DNA of 45,782 bases from Gemmatimonadota bacterium (GCA_003155795.1 PMEM01000021.1:90224-136005), one strand, 5' to 3'. Positions 1-8,942 are shown, counted from the first letter of the stretch. Numbers and translations: made by a program. Notes: generated by a model not told the origin, from the sequence alone.

Positions 1-1077
1 ATCCTTTATGCGTGCCAGATCGCAGCAATGGCGCCTGCTACGCATCTTGGTGCAGCGACGCCTGTATCACTTACAGGTTCGACGCCCATGCCACGCCCTG
101 CGACGACGGTTGATTCCACGGGGAAGTCGGCTGCTGCATCACCCGCACCTTCAGCTGCAACATCAAGAGCAGCCACAGGCGATGCGGAAGCGAACAAGGT
201 TCTCAACGACGCAGTGGCATACATTCGCTCGCTAGCGCAATTGCGTGGCAGGAATGCCGATTGGGCAGAGCAGGCTGTTCGCGGTGCATCGACTCTGACC
301 GCGACGGAAGCTGCACAAACTCACGTGATCGACTTCGTTGCGTCAGATGCGGCTGATGTACTCAAGCAGGCGAGCGGGCGCCAGGTTCACGTCGGGGAAC
401 AACCGGTAACGCTCGCGCTGGAGAACCAGCCGATCCACAACTATGCTCCCAACTGGCGCACGAATTTTCTCGCGATCATAACCAATCCGACGATTGCGTA
501 TGTACTGCTTCTCGCCGGCCTGTATGGGTTGATCCTTGAGGCGTTTCACCCGGGTGCATTGTTTCCGGGGATTGCGGGTGCAATCTGTCTTTTGACAGGG
601 ATGTACGCCCTTCAGATGCTGCCAGTCAACTATGCTGGATTGGCACTCATGACTCTCGGGGTCGGGCTGCTTATCGCCGAGATGGTATCGCCCACTATCG
701 GGGTAATCGGTGTCGGGGGAGTCATTGCTTTCGTACTTGGTTCGGTCATGCTCATGAACACGAATGTTCCGGGTTTTTCAGTCAATCTTGGGCTTATAGC
801 AGGAATTGCCTTCGCTGGCATCGGTGTGCTGGCAATGATACTTTGGCTCGTCATGCGAGCGCGGCGCGCGGGGCGAGCGACTAGCGACCCGGGAATGTTG
901 GGTGCAGCTGGTGTGCTCCTGGGGCCCACAAACGCTCGCGGCGAGGGGTGGGCGCGTATAAACGGCGAACAATGGCAGGTGTTTGCGGATTCTCCGCTCG
1001 CTGCCGGTAGCCACGTCCGCGTTGTCCGGCGCGACGGCCTGCAGCTCTGGGTAATTCCAGAATCTTTGTCACTCTAG
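1..1077 (+). CDS. NfeD-family membrane-bound serine protease (ClpP-like), 3' part only
   Basis: The frame is open from base 1, so the gene begins upstream of the window. The first residues visible (ILYACQIAAMAPATHLGAATPV) match the part of the ClpP-like protease domain just after its nucleophilic serine, which is therefore not in view. The stretch with LRGRNADWAEQAVR is the conserved region around the likely catalytic lysine of the NfeD1b type. Residues from about 160 to 285 hold several hydrophobic membrane segments. The last 70 residues form the small beta-barrel NfeD domain. Proteins of this family sit in the inner membrane and are usually encoded beside a stomatin/slipin, as here 12 bases downstream, and are thought to cleave that partner. 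Family identification is firm; substrate and activity are inferred. Confidence 0.88.
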   Translation: MLYACQIAAMAPATHLGAATPVSLTGSTPMPRPATTVDSTGKSAAASPAPSAATSRAATGDAEANKVLNDAVAYIRSLAQLRGRNADWAEQAVRGASTLTATEAAQTHVIDFVASDAADVLKQASGRQVHVGEQPVTLALENQPIHNYAPNWRTNFLAIITNPTIAYVLLLAGLYGLILEAFHPGALFPGIAGAICLLTGMYALQMLPVNYAGLALMTLGVGLLIAEMVSPTIGVIGVGGVIAFVLGSVMLMNTNVPGFSVNLGLIAGIAFAGIGVLAMILWLVMRARRAGRATSDPGMLGAAGVLLGPTNARGEGWARINGEQWQVFADSPLAAGSHVRVVRRDGLQLWVIPESLSL

Positions 1078-1089
1078 GGAGAAATCATC

Positions 1090-1851
1090 ATGCTGGGATT
1101 CACCGGTGCACTGATTGTCATCTTGGCATTCCTGCTCTTCTCGTCAATAAAAATTCTCCCGGAGTTTCAACGCGGCGTCGTTCTGACACTCGGCCGCTAT
1201 ACAGGCACAAAGGGGCCCGGCCTCGTCCTCCTTCTACCGGTTGCGCAGCGCATGATTCGCGTTGACCTACGTGTCAACGTCATGGATGTTCCGCCTCAGG
1301 ACGTGATCTCCCGCGACAACGTCTCTGTTCGCGTCAACGCCGTCGTTTATTTTCGCGTTGTAGATCCGGATAAGTCCGTACTCGAAGTCGCAGACTTCTA
1401 TCAGGCCACAAGCCAGCTCGCTCAGACGCGACTACGCTCGGTTCTGGGCCAGCACGAGCTTGACGAAATCCTCTCTCAGAGGGATTCCATCAATCACGTC
1501 TTGCAGACGATCCTCGATGAGGCCACCGATCCGTGGGGAATCAAGATCGCGAACGTCGAGATCAAGGACGTTGACATCAATGAGACGATGGTGCGTGCAA
1601 TTGCACGTCAGGCTGAAGCAGAGCGCGAGCGTCGAGCCAAGGTCATCCATGCGGAAGGAGAAATGCAAGCCGCCGAGAAGCTGCGTGATGCTGCAGCGAT
1701 GCTGTCACAGCAACCACAGGCAATGCAGCTCAGATATCTGCAGACAATGGCCGACATGGCGAGCAACGGTAAATCGTCGACGATTGTATTCCCGTTGCCG
1801 CTGGATCTGATCAAGCCGCTCATGGGTGCGATAGGGCCGAAGAGTGTGTGA
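1090..1851 (+). CDS. Slipin / stomatin-like SPFH-domain membrane protein
   Basis: A 253-residue protein with one N-terminal membrane anchor (about residues 1-22) followed by an SPFH/Band 7 domain. Typical family features are visible: [44 protein letters not shown], and a charged helical region ([20 protein letters not shown]) expected to form the coiled coil used in oligomerisation. Length is normal for a bacterial slipin. The start is supported by a GGGAG ribosome binding site eight bases upstream. It follows the NfeD gene by 12 bases, so the two form an operon; such pairs are believed to make a membrane scaffold plus protease involved in membrane quality control. A hairpin downstream ends the unit. 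Confidence 0.93.
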   Translation: MLGFTGALIVILAFLLFSSIKILPEFQRGVVLTLGRYTGTKGPGLVLLLPVAQRMIRVDLRVNVMDVPPQDVISRDNVSVRVNAVVYFRVVDPDKSVLEVADFYQATSQLAQTRLRSVLGQHELDEILSQRDSINHVLQTILDEATDPWGIKIANVEIKDVDINETMVRAIARQAEAERERRAKVIHAEGEMQAAEKLRDAAAMLSQQPQAMQLRYLQTMADMASNGKSSTIVFPLPLDLIKPLMGAIGPKSV

Positions 1852-1916
1852 CGCATGGTGCATGGACCGGACGGAAATGTGAAGTGCAACCCCGCACGAG
1901 CATTCCCCTTCACATG

Positions 1917-1951
1917 ACACGACCCCGGCGGGAGTCCCGCCAGGGTCGTGT
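1917..1951. terminator. Hairpin between convergent slipin and porin genes
   Basis: Outer arms ACACGACCC (1917-1925) and GGGTCGTGT (1943-1951), inner arms GGCGGG (1927-1932) and CCCGCC (1936-1941) with a three-base loop and one C/A mismatch. It lies between two convergent genes and can work for both strands, although no clear T tract follows on either side. Confidence 0.7.
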
Positions 1952-1980
1952 GTTCGAAAGATGCGTCGCTACAGGAATAT

Positions 1981-3501
1981 CTACGGCAGGTAGTAGCGCA
2001 CCGAGGTGAAGGCCATGTTGTCGGTCGCCTTCGGCTGGAAGCCCGCACCGGTCCACGGCGTACGTGCCGTGTACGAGTACTGCGCTCCCCACTGGAACGT
2101 GCCCGCTGGTCCGCGATAGAAGCGGTACCAGAACCCAAGGTTCCCCTGATAGACTGTACGCGTGTCAGCGTTGCACGTGGCTCCGGGTCCTCCCGCGGAG
2201 TACGCGCCCGAGGGAGCGTATTCCGCGTCGCAGCCCGCATTCGTCAGCAGCGGAGAGCCGTACCCCATTCCTTTACCAGTGCTGCTCGTGTCAGACGTAC
2301 GATCCGCGTACTCGACTCCGCCATACCCGTACAGGTCAAGCTGAGGCGTCGCGTGCACGTCCAGCGTGACAAGTGCCTGCGCTGCCTTGATGGGCGCGAG
2401 CGAGCCGTCCGGGTTGATCGTGGCGTCAGGAAGCCCTGACGTTCCGTACCGCCCGATCCCCTTTCCGACTAGCGCGTTGATTCCCAGATCGAACGCCTTG
2501 GAGAATGTAAGGAATGCGGAAGCCCCAACGCCGCCGCCGAACGCGGTATTTGTGTGGCTGCCCCCAGCGGTTCCAGCGGGATCCACAAACCTGTCCCTGA
2601 ATACGCGACCCACGGCCTTCACCTCGAAGTGACCAAAGCCTTTCTGATCGAACGCGATCTTGCCGACGAGATCCGGGGCGAGATCTGTCGAATAGTTGGT
2701 GGTACCATTGAGCAGACTGCCGCCGGTATTGCCGATGAAGACGTTCGCCGGCGCGTTACGTGCCGAGTATGTCATCTGCGACTCCTCGAGCGCTGCGGCG
2801 ACGGATACCACGTCGTTCATCTTTTGCGTGACACGTAGTGCCGCCTGGCGCGCCCAATTGTACCCGACGGCATACTGCGCGTCGATCGTCCCCGGGTTGT
2901 ACTCGGCGCGTGGCATCACCCCGCTCTTGTCCGGCGTGATCAAGCTCCACATCTGGCCCGCGCTTATTCCGAGACCGCTCGGAAAGAGTGCCTGTCCGAA
3001 GAACTGCCGCACGCGGAACGTGTAGCTATTGCTCTCATTGGAGTTCGATGTGATTCCGGAAGAGAGAAAGTCGGATTCCCAGAATCCGCCTATCTTCACG
3101 CCGCCGCCCGTCGCACCCTGCACCGCGAGCCCAAGCCTGGACTGGCGAGCTGTGGCGCGGAACTCGCTCAGTTGACCATTGGTCGAATTGTTGAACGGGA
3201 TTCCGTTGAATGACGAGCCGATATCTGCAGTCTCGTTTCGCTGGCGCCAGAGCGCCTCCATCGCGAAAAAGGCAATCGGTGAAATCGTGACGCCCTTGTA
3301 CCTGAACGAAGATGGTCCGAGACTGTCCTTGTCTGTCGCGACGCTCGCACGAGCGGCGACCGATATGGAAGCGCCTGTGGAATCCTTCATTGCGCTGGCC
3401 AGGCTCGCGTTCGGGGCGAACGCTGGCGCCTGTGCTCCCAGCGCAACGGGGACGATCACAAGAAGTCCGGCCAGCCGGGAAAGTATTGTAGTTGCTTGCA
3501 T
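1981..3501 (-). CDS. Outer-membrane porin, phosphate-porin/DcaP-like
   Basis: 506 residues with a cleavable signal peptide (MQATTILSRLAGLLVIVPVALGAQA). The mature part alternates polar and aromatic residues in the manner of beta-barrel strands, and contains ARQSRLGLAVQGATGGG followed by an acidic FWESDFL element, a pattern seen in DcaP-type and phosphate-selective porins. It ends in a strand-like MAFTSVRYYLP. Three bases separate its start from the stop of pstS upstream, so the two are co-transcribed. That context suggests uptake of phosphate or small phosphorylated molecules across the outer membrane, but substrate specificity cannot be read from the sequence. Other porin families with similar barrels remain possible. 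Confidence 0.78.
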   Translation of the reverse strand: MQATTILSRLAGLLVIVPVALGAQAPAFAPNASLASAMKDSTGASISVAARASVATDKDSLGPSSFRYKGVTISPIAFFAMEALWRQRNETADIGSSFNGIPFNNSTNGQLSEFRATARQSRLGLAVQGATGGGVKIGGFWESDFLSSGITSNSNESNSYTFRVRQFFGQALFPSGLGISAGQMWSLITPDKSGVMPRAEYNPGTIDAQYAVGYNWARQAALRVTQKMNDVVSVAAALEESQMTYSARNAPANVFIGNTGGSLLNGTTNYSTDLAPDLVGKIAFDQKGFGHFEVKAVGRVFRDRFVDPAGTAGGSHTNTAFGGGVGASAFLTFSKAFDLGINALVGKGIGRYGTSGLPDATINPDGSLAPIKAAQALVTLDVHATPQLDLYGYGGVEYADRTSDTSSTGKGMGYGSPLLTNAGCDAEYAPSGAYSAGGPGATCNADTRTVYQGNLGFWYRFYRGPAGTFQWGAQYSYTARTPWTGAGFQPKATDNMAFTSVRYYLP

Positions 3502-3504
3502 TTC

Positions 3505-4542
3505 TCAGCGTCCGCCAACGGTCGAGAGACGAGCGTCCAGCCTTTTAATCATGGCTGCCGGCAGCGGCGAGTAATCCAGCGAGCCAGCGACAGACTCGCC
3601 GCTGTTGTATGCCCACCGCAGGAAGTTGACCAGCGCCTGGCTTCGTGCTGGATTCTTCGGATGCTGGTACACGAGGATCCATGTGAACGATGAGATCGGA
3701 TATGCGGCGCGGCCCGGCGCGTTGACGATCGATATGCGGTAGTCGGTGTTCGCCGGGAGCTTTGCAGCTGCGCCGGCGGCGGCGGCCGTTACGGATTCCA
3801 GCGTTGGCGCGATCCAGGCCCCCGACTTGTTGCGAACCAGCGCGACTGGAAGACGATTCTCCTTTGCGTAGGAGAGCTCGACATACCCAACTGCGCCAGG
3901 AAGCTGCTTGACCTGGCCCATGACGCCTTCGCTTCCCTTTCCACCGAGCCCAACCGGCCAGTCGAGGCTCTGTCCGCGGCCGACCTTGGACAGCCACGTC
4001 GGACTCACACTCGAGAGATAGTCGCTGAATATGTACGTCGTGCCACTACCATCGGAGCGGTGGACGACGATGACGTCGGCCGACGGAATCCTGACGCCGG
4101 GATTCAGTTGAGCGATCCGAGGATCGCTCCATTTGGTAATCGTCCCCATGAACATGTCTGCGATGACATCGCCGGTAAGCTTCAGCGGTTGAGTCACGCT
4201 CGGAAGATTGTACGTCAGGGCGACACCACCGAGCACCGTCGGAAAGTGCAGGATCGGTCCGCCCTTCGCCTTCGCGAGTTGTTCATCGGTCATCGGGCCG
4301 TCGGTTGCGCCGAAATCGACGATCTCGTCCGAGAGTTGGCGGATGCCACCGCTGGATCCGATGGACTGATAGTTGACGTGCGCGCCGGTTTTTGCGGCGT
4401 ACATCGACGCCCACTTGGAATAGATCGGGTATGCGAAACTCGAGCCGGCACCGGTTATGTCTACCCCCTGCGCAGACGCAATCGAGACGATTGCACCCGA
4501 CATCGCTACCGAGATCGCGAGTCTACGAACTGCTTTAGTCAC
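3505..4542 (-). CDS. pstS: Phosphate ABC transporter substrate-binding protein PstS
   Basis: 345 residues, GTG start at 4542 backed by a GGAG ribosome binding site about seven bases upstream. A signal peptide (RRLAISVAMSGAIVSIASAQG) precedes the mature protein. Diagnostic PstS elements: ITGAGSSFAYPIYSKW, VNYQSIGSSGGIRQL, VDFGATDGPM, VHRSDGSGTTYIFSDYL, and GVMGQVKQLPGAVGYVELSY. These line the phosphate pocket. It is the periplasmic binding component of the high-affinity Pst importer, yet no pstC, pstA, pstB or phoU gene lies in the window. It follows phoR by 85 bases and precedes a porin gene by 3 bases. Pho regulation is expected from context, but I could not find a clear Pho box. Confidence 0.95.
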   Translation of the reverse strand: MTKAVRRLAISVAMSGAIVSIASAQGVDITGAGSSFAYPIYSKWASMYAAKTGAHVNYQSIGSSGGIRQLSDEIVDFGATDGPMTDEQLAKAKGGPILHFPTVLGGVALTYNLPSVTQPLKLTGDVIADMFMGTITKWSDPRIAQLNPGVRIPSADVIVVHRSDGSGTTYIFSDYLSSVSPTWLSKVGRGQSLDWPVGLGGKGSEGVMGQVKQLPGAVGYVELSYAKENRLPVALVRNKSGAWIAPTLESVTAAAAGAAAKLPANTDYRISIVNAPGRAAYPISSFTWILVYQHPKNPARSQALVNFLRWAYNSGESVAGSLDYSPLPAAMIKRLDARLSTVGGR

Positions 4543-4627
4543 TGATTTCTCCGTGAAAGGTTTTTACGAACACCGTACGTTCGCATGTCTTCATCACGGA
4601 AGTCACCGCGATTCGGTAACGGCTATG

Positions 4628-6355
4628 TCACACGTCGTCGCTACGGGCCATCACTGCGGGAGGAAACGAAGCGCTGACCGTCGTACCTCGCCCCAGTACG
4701 CTTTCGGCGCGCACCTGTCCGCCGTGTGCCTCGACGAGGTGTTTGACGATCGCGAGGCCCAGGCCTGTGCCTCCGCTTGCGCGCGAACGAGCCGAATCGG
4801 CTCGGTAAAAGCGCTCGAATATCCGTGGAAGGTGGGCCGGCGCAATTCCGACGCCCGAGTCACGGACTCCGAGCCATGTGTAACCATCATGGTCCCTCCG
4901 TGCGAAGACTGTGACGGTTCCATGAAACGTGTGGCGGATCGCATTCTCGACCAGGTTTCCGATCACCTGACGAAGTGCCGTCCGATCCGCGTACACCCAG
5001 CGCGCGTCGTTCGCGACATGGGCTTCCGTCGTTACCTCGTTAAGGGTCGCTACCTGCGCGACCGATGCGATGGCTTCGGCTGCCATTGCTGCGACGTCGA
5101 CATTTTCTGGCCTGGGAACCCATCCGCCAGACTCGATGCGGGACAGATCAAGCAACTCGTCAACAATGCGTTGCATCCTGGCAGTGTTACTTTGAATCAG
5201 CGCGGCGAACCGAGTCCGGTTTTCGTCAGAAACCGTCGGCTCGGCGAGCGTTTCTGCGAATCCGCCGATCACAGTGAGTGGTGTGCGCAGCTCGTGCGAG
5301 ACATTGGCTACGAAATCACGCCGCACCGCCTCCAGTCTGCGTTTCGCGGTGAGATCCGTGAGCGCCAGCACCGCGCCTCCGTCGGGAAGAGGGCGCGCAG
5401 CCACCGCGATCATTCGACCGGCTACCTCCACCGAATGGTCATCGGCAGCTTGCCCGCGAAGTGCGGTGTCGAGCGCGTCTTGCAGCACTCGTTCGCGTGG
5501 AATGTGGTCGGCGGAGAAAGGAACCGCTTCACGCAGCCCCAACATTGTCCGAGCTGCCGTGTTGATCCGCAATACCGAGCGCCGCGCGCTCACAGCGAGA
5601 ATGCCCTCATTCAGCGATTCGACCACTGCAGATACAAGCGACTCGTCGGCGGCCAGCCCCTTCAACCTCGCTCCCAGCTGTTCCGACATGGTGTATAGCG
5701 CCGCCGCAAGATCTCCTATCTCCCCCGAGGCAGAAATCGGCGGATGACGCGATAGGTCGCCTTCCGCGATGGCACGTGCGGTATCACGCAGCTCGACGAC
5801 CGGCCGCGAAACAGATCGCGCGAACAAAGCCGCAAGTATCAGTGCGATTGTCGCCGCGACCGCGCCAGCGAAGGCAACGTCGCCGAGCGCGTGGTTAAAT
5901 ATTGCGTCGGCAGAAGCAGTGTTCTGCGAAACTCGCGCAACGCCAAGTGCGGCAGGAACAGCAACATACACTTCGTCGTCACCTTCCGATGGACTCGTTC
6001 GGCGCGACGAACCGACTTCGCCACGGAACGCGACCATGACCTCGGGGCGGTGCGAATGATTCTGCAGGCCCGCAACTCCCGCCGAGTCGAATTGTGAATC
6101 GCCAACCACAACACCGTCGCGGCGGATAAGTGTCACTCTGTGGCCGAGAGATCGCCCGGCCACGTGCGCGAGCTCCAGCGGCCTCACCGCAGGAGTCCAT
6201 TCTGCAGCGACGAACTGCGCCTCGCGTGCCAGGTCCGCGACGTTCTCAGTGGCCATTCTCTGGTGTAGCTGGCGATCCAGGATGAGAGCCACTGTGATCG
6301 TCAGGGCCACTATCACGGCAAGCGATGAGAGCAACAACCGGTTTGCGAGTTTCAT
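4628..6355 (-). CDS. phoR: Phosphate-regulon sensor histidine kinase PhoR
   Basis: 575 residues. Membrane segment 1 at about 6-27, an extracytoplasmic region to about 158, membrane segment 2 at about 160-180, a HAMP-like linker (SRPVVELRDTARAIAEGDL), a PAS domain (about 235-335), then a HisKA domain with phosphoacceptor His354 in NVSHELRTPL, N box with Asn471 (NLVENAIRHT), DSGVGIAP (G1), ERFYRAD (F box) and GGTGLGLAIVKH (G2). This is the PhoR arrangement, with a larger periplasmic region than E. coli PhoR. It lies 45 bases downstream of a response regulator gene and upstream of pstS, which supports the PhoR assignment rather than another kinase. No strong ribosome binding site precedes the ATG. 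Confidence 0.9.
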   Translation of the reverse strand: MKLANRLLLSSLAVIVALTITVALILDRQLHQRMATENVADLAREAQFVAAEWTPAVRPLELAHVAGRSLGHRVTLIRRDGVVVGDSQFDSAGVAGLQNHSHRPEVMVAFRGEVGSSRRTSPSEGDDEVYVAVPAALGVARVSQNTASADAIFNHALGDVAFAGAVAATIALILAALFARSVSRPVVELRDTARAIAEGDLSRHPPISASGEIGDLAAALYTMSEQLGARLKGLAADESLVSAVVESLNEGILAVSARRSVLRINTAARTMLGLREAVPFSADHIPRERVLQDALDTALRGQAADDHSVEVAGRMIAVAARPLPDGGAVLALTDLTAKRRLEAVRRDFVANVSHELRTPLTVIGGFAETLAEPTVSDENRTRFAALIQSNTARMQRIVDELLDLSRIESGGWVPRPENVDVAAMAAEAIASVAQVATLNEVTTEAHVANDARWVYADRTALRQVIGNLVENAIRHTFHGTVTVFARRDHDGYTWLGVRDSGVGIAPAHLPRIFERFYRADSARSRASGGTGLGLAIVKHLVEAHGGQVRAESVLGRGTTVSASFPPAVMARSDDV

Positions 6356-6400
6356 ATCACGACCGTCGACGATTGAAGCTGTGCAACAACGCGGGATATG

Positions 6401-7129
6401 TCAGGCACCTTTCTGCGCTCCTACGTTTATCCGGTAGCCAAAGCCGCGTACAGTCTCGATCATCTCACCCGCCGCGCCAAGCTTTGCGCGGAGCCGCTGG
6501 ACATGCATGTCCACCGTGCGGGTTTGAATATCCGGTGCCGCTTCCCAGACCGTCTCGAGCAGCAGTGTGCGCGCGAGCACTCGACCCTTACGCTCCGCCA
6601 GGGTGAGAAGAAGTTTGTATTCCGTGGGGGTGAGATCAACTACGGCATCATCAATCCGTACTTCGTGCGCAGCACGATTTATCTGCACCGGCCCGATACG
6701 GAGTACATCCGGCCGCACGTTCTCGGGCGCGCGCACGCGGCGAAGTATCGCACCTACGCGCAACGTCAGTTCCTGCGGCGAGAATGGTTTGGTGAGATAG
6801 TCGTCCGCGCCCAGCGTCAACCCGCGAACCCGGTCGGGTTCCTCACGGCGCGCGGTCAGTGTCAGCACTGCTATGTTGGCCGTCACGGGATCTGCGCGGA
6901 GTCGCTCCAAAACATCAAACCCCGACATTCCCGGAAGCATGAGATCGAGAACGACTAGCGACGGGAGCTCAGCGGTAGCCTTGGCCAGCGCCTCGGGTCC
7001 GCTGCTTGCTGTCGAGACGCCGTATCCCGCGCGAGCTAGATGGTATGCAACGAGTGCAACAATATCTGGCTCGTCATCGACGACCAGAATTCGCTCAGCG
7101 GGACTCCCGGTCTGTTCTCCTGATATCAT
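6401..7129 (-). CDS. phoB: Phosphate-regulon response regulator PhoB (OmpR family)
   Basis: 242 residues. Receiver domain (about 12-128) with acidic pocket VVDDEPD, phosphoacceptor Asp62 in LVVLDLMLPGMSG and LTKPFSPQEL for the conserved lysine. The C-terminal winged-helix domain (about 145-236) contains VVDLTPTEYKLLLTLAERKGRVL and RTVDMHVQRLRAKLG, and RGFGYRI, the hallmarks of OmpR/PhoB regulators. It is the first gene of the phoB-phoR-pstS-porin block. The 110-base region upstream is shared with the divergent 5'-nucleotidase remnant, so this regulator may control both directions. Confidence 0.92.
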   Translation of the reverse strand: MISGEQTGSPAERILVVDDEPDIVALVAYHLARAGYGVSTASSGPEALAKATAELPSLVVLDLMLPGMSGFDVLERLRADPVTANIAVLTLTARREEPDRVRGLTLGADDYLTKPFSPQELTLRVGAILRRVRAPENVRPDVLRIGPVQINRAAHEVRIDDAVVDLTPTEYKLLLTLAERKGRVLARTLLLETVWEAAPDIQTRTVDMHVQRLRAKLGAAGEMIETVRGFGYRINVGAQKGA

Positions 7130-7175
7130 GATCGTGCAGAAAGTTCACCCGATAGCTCCTCGAGCGGGAGCGCCA

Positions 7176-7188
7176 GATTGTCACAATC
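7176..7188. promoter_or_regulatory. Perfect short palindrome in the divergent phoB / nucleotidase region
   Basis: GATTGT-C-ACAATC is a perfect inverted repeat with 6-base arms, sitting midway between the divergent starts at 7129 and 7240. It could be an operator for either gene. It does not match the direct-repeat Pho box, so PhoB binding is not implied. Confidence 0.35.
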
Positions 7189-7227
7189 CGGTACCAGACG
7201 ACAGTGCCAGACCTCCGGCGAAGTGGG

Positions 7228-7239
7228 TAACTTATTGTG
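7228..7239 (+). promoter_or_regulatory. Possible leaderless -10 element before nucleotidase remnant
   Basis: TAACTT (7228-7233) fits TANNNT and is followed by exactly six bases before ATG 7240, with no Shine-Dalgarno sequence. The same spacing is seen before lon, ffh and the DUF445 gene. Confidence 0.4.
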
Positions 7240-7868
7240 ATGTTGGGACTTACCTCAGCGGCACTACTGGTTCTGACGGCAGCGCCGCTTGCTCTGAATT
7301 CGCGGCCTTCCGACATTGCACCGTTGCCCGCGGAATGCATCCCGGGCATGGCCGTCAACCTTCGAATCGCGGCTACGACCGATGTCCACGGCCACATATT
7401 TCGGTGGCGCAACTCGCGCAGCTATACCCATACGAGAACACCCTTCGTGCGATTCGCATCACAGGTGCCCAGCTCAAGGCGTATCTTGAGTACAGCAACC
7501 GGTACTACGAAACGAACAGCGCTGGGAGGCTGGTCCCTGACACGAGCGTGGCCGGCTACAACTTTGACGTCGTCAGCGGCATTCACTACACGGTTGATGT
7601 CACCAGACCAGTCGGCCAACGCGTGCTCACGCTTACGTTCCATGACAAGAGCGTAGCGCCAACTGATACGTTAATAATGGCACTGAACAACTACCGGCAG
7701 AGCGGCGGCGGTGGGTACGCCATGCTCCGCGACGCGCCAGTAGTTTATGACAAGCAACAGGAAATCCGACAGCTTCTTATCGAGGAGGTACAACGCCTCC
7801 ACGAGATACACGAGGTGGACTATCGCACCAACAACTGGTCGTTCGTCAAGCCGGGCACGGCGCGATAA
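7240..7868 (+). pseudogene. 5'-nucleotidase remnant with a large internal deletion and frameshift
   Basis: The ATG at 7240 opens a signal peptide (MLGLTSAALLVLTAAPLALNS) and then LRIAATTDVHGHIF, the first metal-binding motif (Asp48, His50) of the calcineurin-like phosphoesterase domain of secreted 5'-nucleotidases. Near 7395-7404 the homology jumps to another frame, which reads ISVAQLAQLYPYENTLRAIRITGAQLKAYLE through LNNYRQSGGGGY to the stop at 7868: the end of the C-terminal nucleotide-binding domain of the same family. The remaining metal motifs (GDxxx, GNHE, distal histidines) and most of the protein, probably 350-400 residues, are absent. The original frame runs on to a stop at 7656 without homology. 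This is either a decayed gene or an assembly deletion. Its place before adenosine deaminase and nucleoside phosphorylase genes fits an ancestral nucleotide-degradation operon. Confidence 0.85.
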
Positions 7869-7898
7869 TCCACTTATCAGATCACAAACCGACTTAAA

Positions 7899-8942
7899 GT
7901 GACACGCGTGACTACTGATGAATTACGCAGCATGCCGAAGGCAGAGCTGCACTGTCACCTCGATGGCTCTTTGCGCCCCGAGACGATGCTCGAGCTCGCT
8001 CGCGAGCATGGCATCGCTCTTCCGCGCGAGAACCCGAATGAACTGCGTCATTACATGTGCGCGGATAACGTCGCCGATCTGGCCGACTATCTCCATCGTT
8101 TCGATACTACAATCTCCATCCTGCAGACTGAGTCGGCGCTGGAGCGTGTCGCGTACGAACTCGTTCAGGATGCGAGCCTCGATGGCATCCGCTACATCGA
8201 GGTCCGGAATGCACCGCATCTCAATACACGATGCGGCCTGACGGTCGATCAAGTGCTCGAAGCGACGATGCGCGGGCTCAACCGCGGCGAAGCCGAGTTC
8301 GGTACAATTGCGAGGTTCATAACATGCTCGTTGCGACACTGGGATCCGGCGCGATCGCTCGAAGCGGCCCAGGCAGCGGTGCGACACAAGGCTTCCGGTG
8401 TCGTTGGGTTCGACCTCGCGGGAGCCGAGGCGGAGTTTTCCGCCGTTGACCACGCAGCGGCGTTTGCATACGCACGCGAGCACTTTCTGCAGGTTACGTG
8501 TCATGCTGGCGAAGCTGCAGGGCCTGAATCAATCGAAACGGCTCTGTTCGATTGTAACGCATCGCGAATCGGGCACGGCGTCCGCGCGGAGGAGGATCCC
8601 GCGCTGCTGGAGTACATTCGCGATCTGGGCATCACCCTTGAAATGTGTCCGACCAGCAATGAACAGACGCATGCGGTGGTGAACTACGCTCAGCATCCGC
8701 TCAGACGCTACCTCCACTCTGGCGTCCGCGTGACGATCAATACTGACAGCCGGTTGATCAGCGGCGTTACACTCACCGATGAGTACGCACGGGCTGTCAA
8801 CGAACTTGGTCTCACGATTGCTGATCTGTGTGCCTGCGTGATCAACGCGTGCGAGGCTGCCTTCCTTCCGCTCGACGAGCGCACCAGGCTGGTCGCGGAT
8901 GTGCGCGCAGAACTCCAGCGTGATTGGGGATATCAGGCATGA
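7899..8942 (+). CDS. add: Adenosine deaminase
   Basis: 347 residues if started at GTG 7899; GTG 7908 is equally possible and has TAAAGT seven bases before it. Zn-hydrolase motifs are intact: AELHCHLDGSLRP (His18, His20), CHAGEAAGPESI (His202, Glu205), SRIGHGVR (His226), and NTDSRLISG (Asp283). The last motif has Ser where animal and E. coli enzymes have a second Asp (NTDDP); an NTDxRL form is typical of the actinobacterial-type branch, so I do not read it as a defect. The enzyme converts adenosine to inosine. The stop overlaps the start of the nucleoside phosphorylase gene by the ATGA arrangement, so the two products act in sequence in purine salvage. Confidence 0.92.
   Translation: MTRVTTDELRSMPKAELHCHLDGSLRPETMLELAREHGIALPRENPNELRHYMCADNVADLADYLHRFDTTISILQTESALERVAYELVQDASLDGIRYIEVRNAPHLNTRCGLTVDQVLEATMRGLNRGEAEFGTIARFITCSLRHWDPARSLEAAQAAVRHKASGVVGFDLAGAEAEFSAVDHAAAFAYAREHFLQVTCHAGEAAGPESIETALFDCNASRIGHGVRAEEDPALLEYIRDLGITLEMCPTSNEQTHAVVNYAQHPLRRYLHSGVRVTINTDSRLISGVTLTDEYARAVNELGLTIADLCACVINACEAAFLPLDERTRLVADVRAELQRDWGYQA

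Noticed and set aside
4567-4583. CGAAC / GTTCG inverted repeat between phoR and pstS
   Set aside because: Five-base stem, seven-base loop, and the tail on the transcribed strand is A-rich, so it is not a terminator; too weak for an operator claim.
4543-4627. Possible Pho box before pstS
   Set aside because: I looked for paired CTGTCAT-like direct repeats and found only scattered GTCA half-sites without the right spacing.
4457-5698. 413-codon + strand frame antisense to phoR
   Set aside because: Arg/Cys/His-rich with no domain; phoR on the other strand is unambiguous.
6873-7397. Long + strand open frame leading into the nucleotidase C-terminal part
   Set aside because: It runs antisense through phoB, has no homology before about 7398, and is open only because of codon bias in the opposite gene.
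8750-8770. NTDSRL in place of NTDDP in adenosine deaminase as a broken active site
   Set aside because: This variant is usual in one branch of the family and all other metal and catalytic residues are present.
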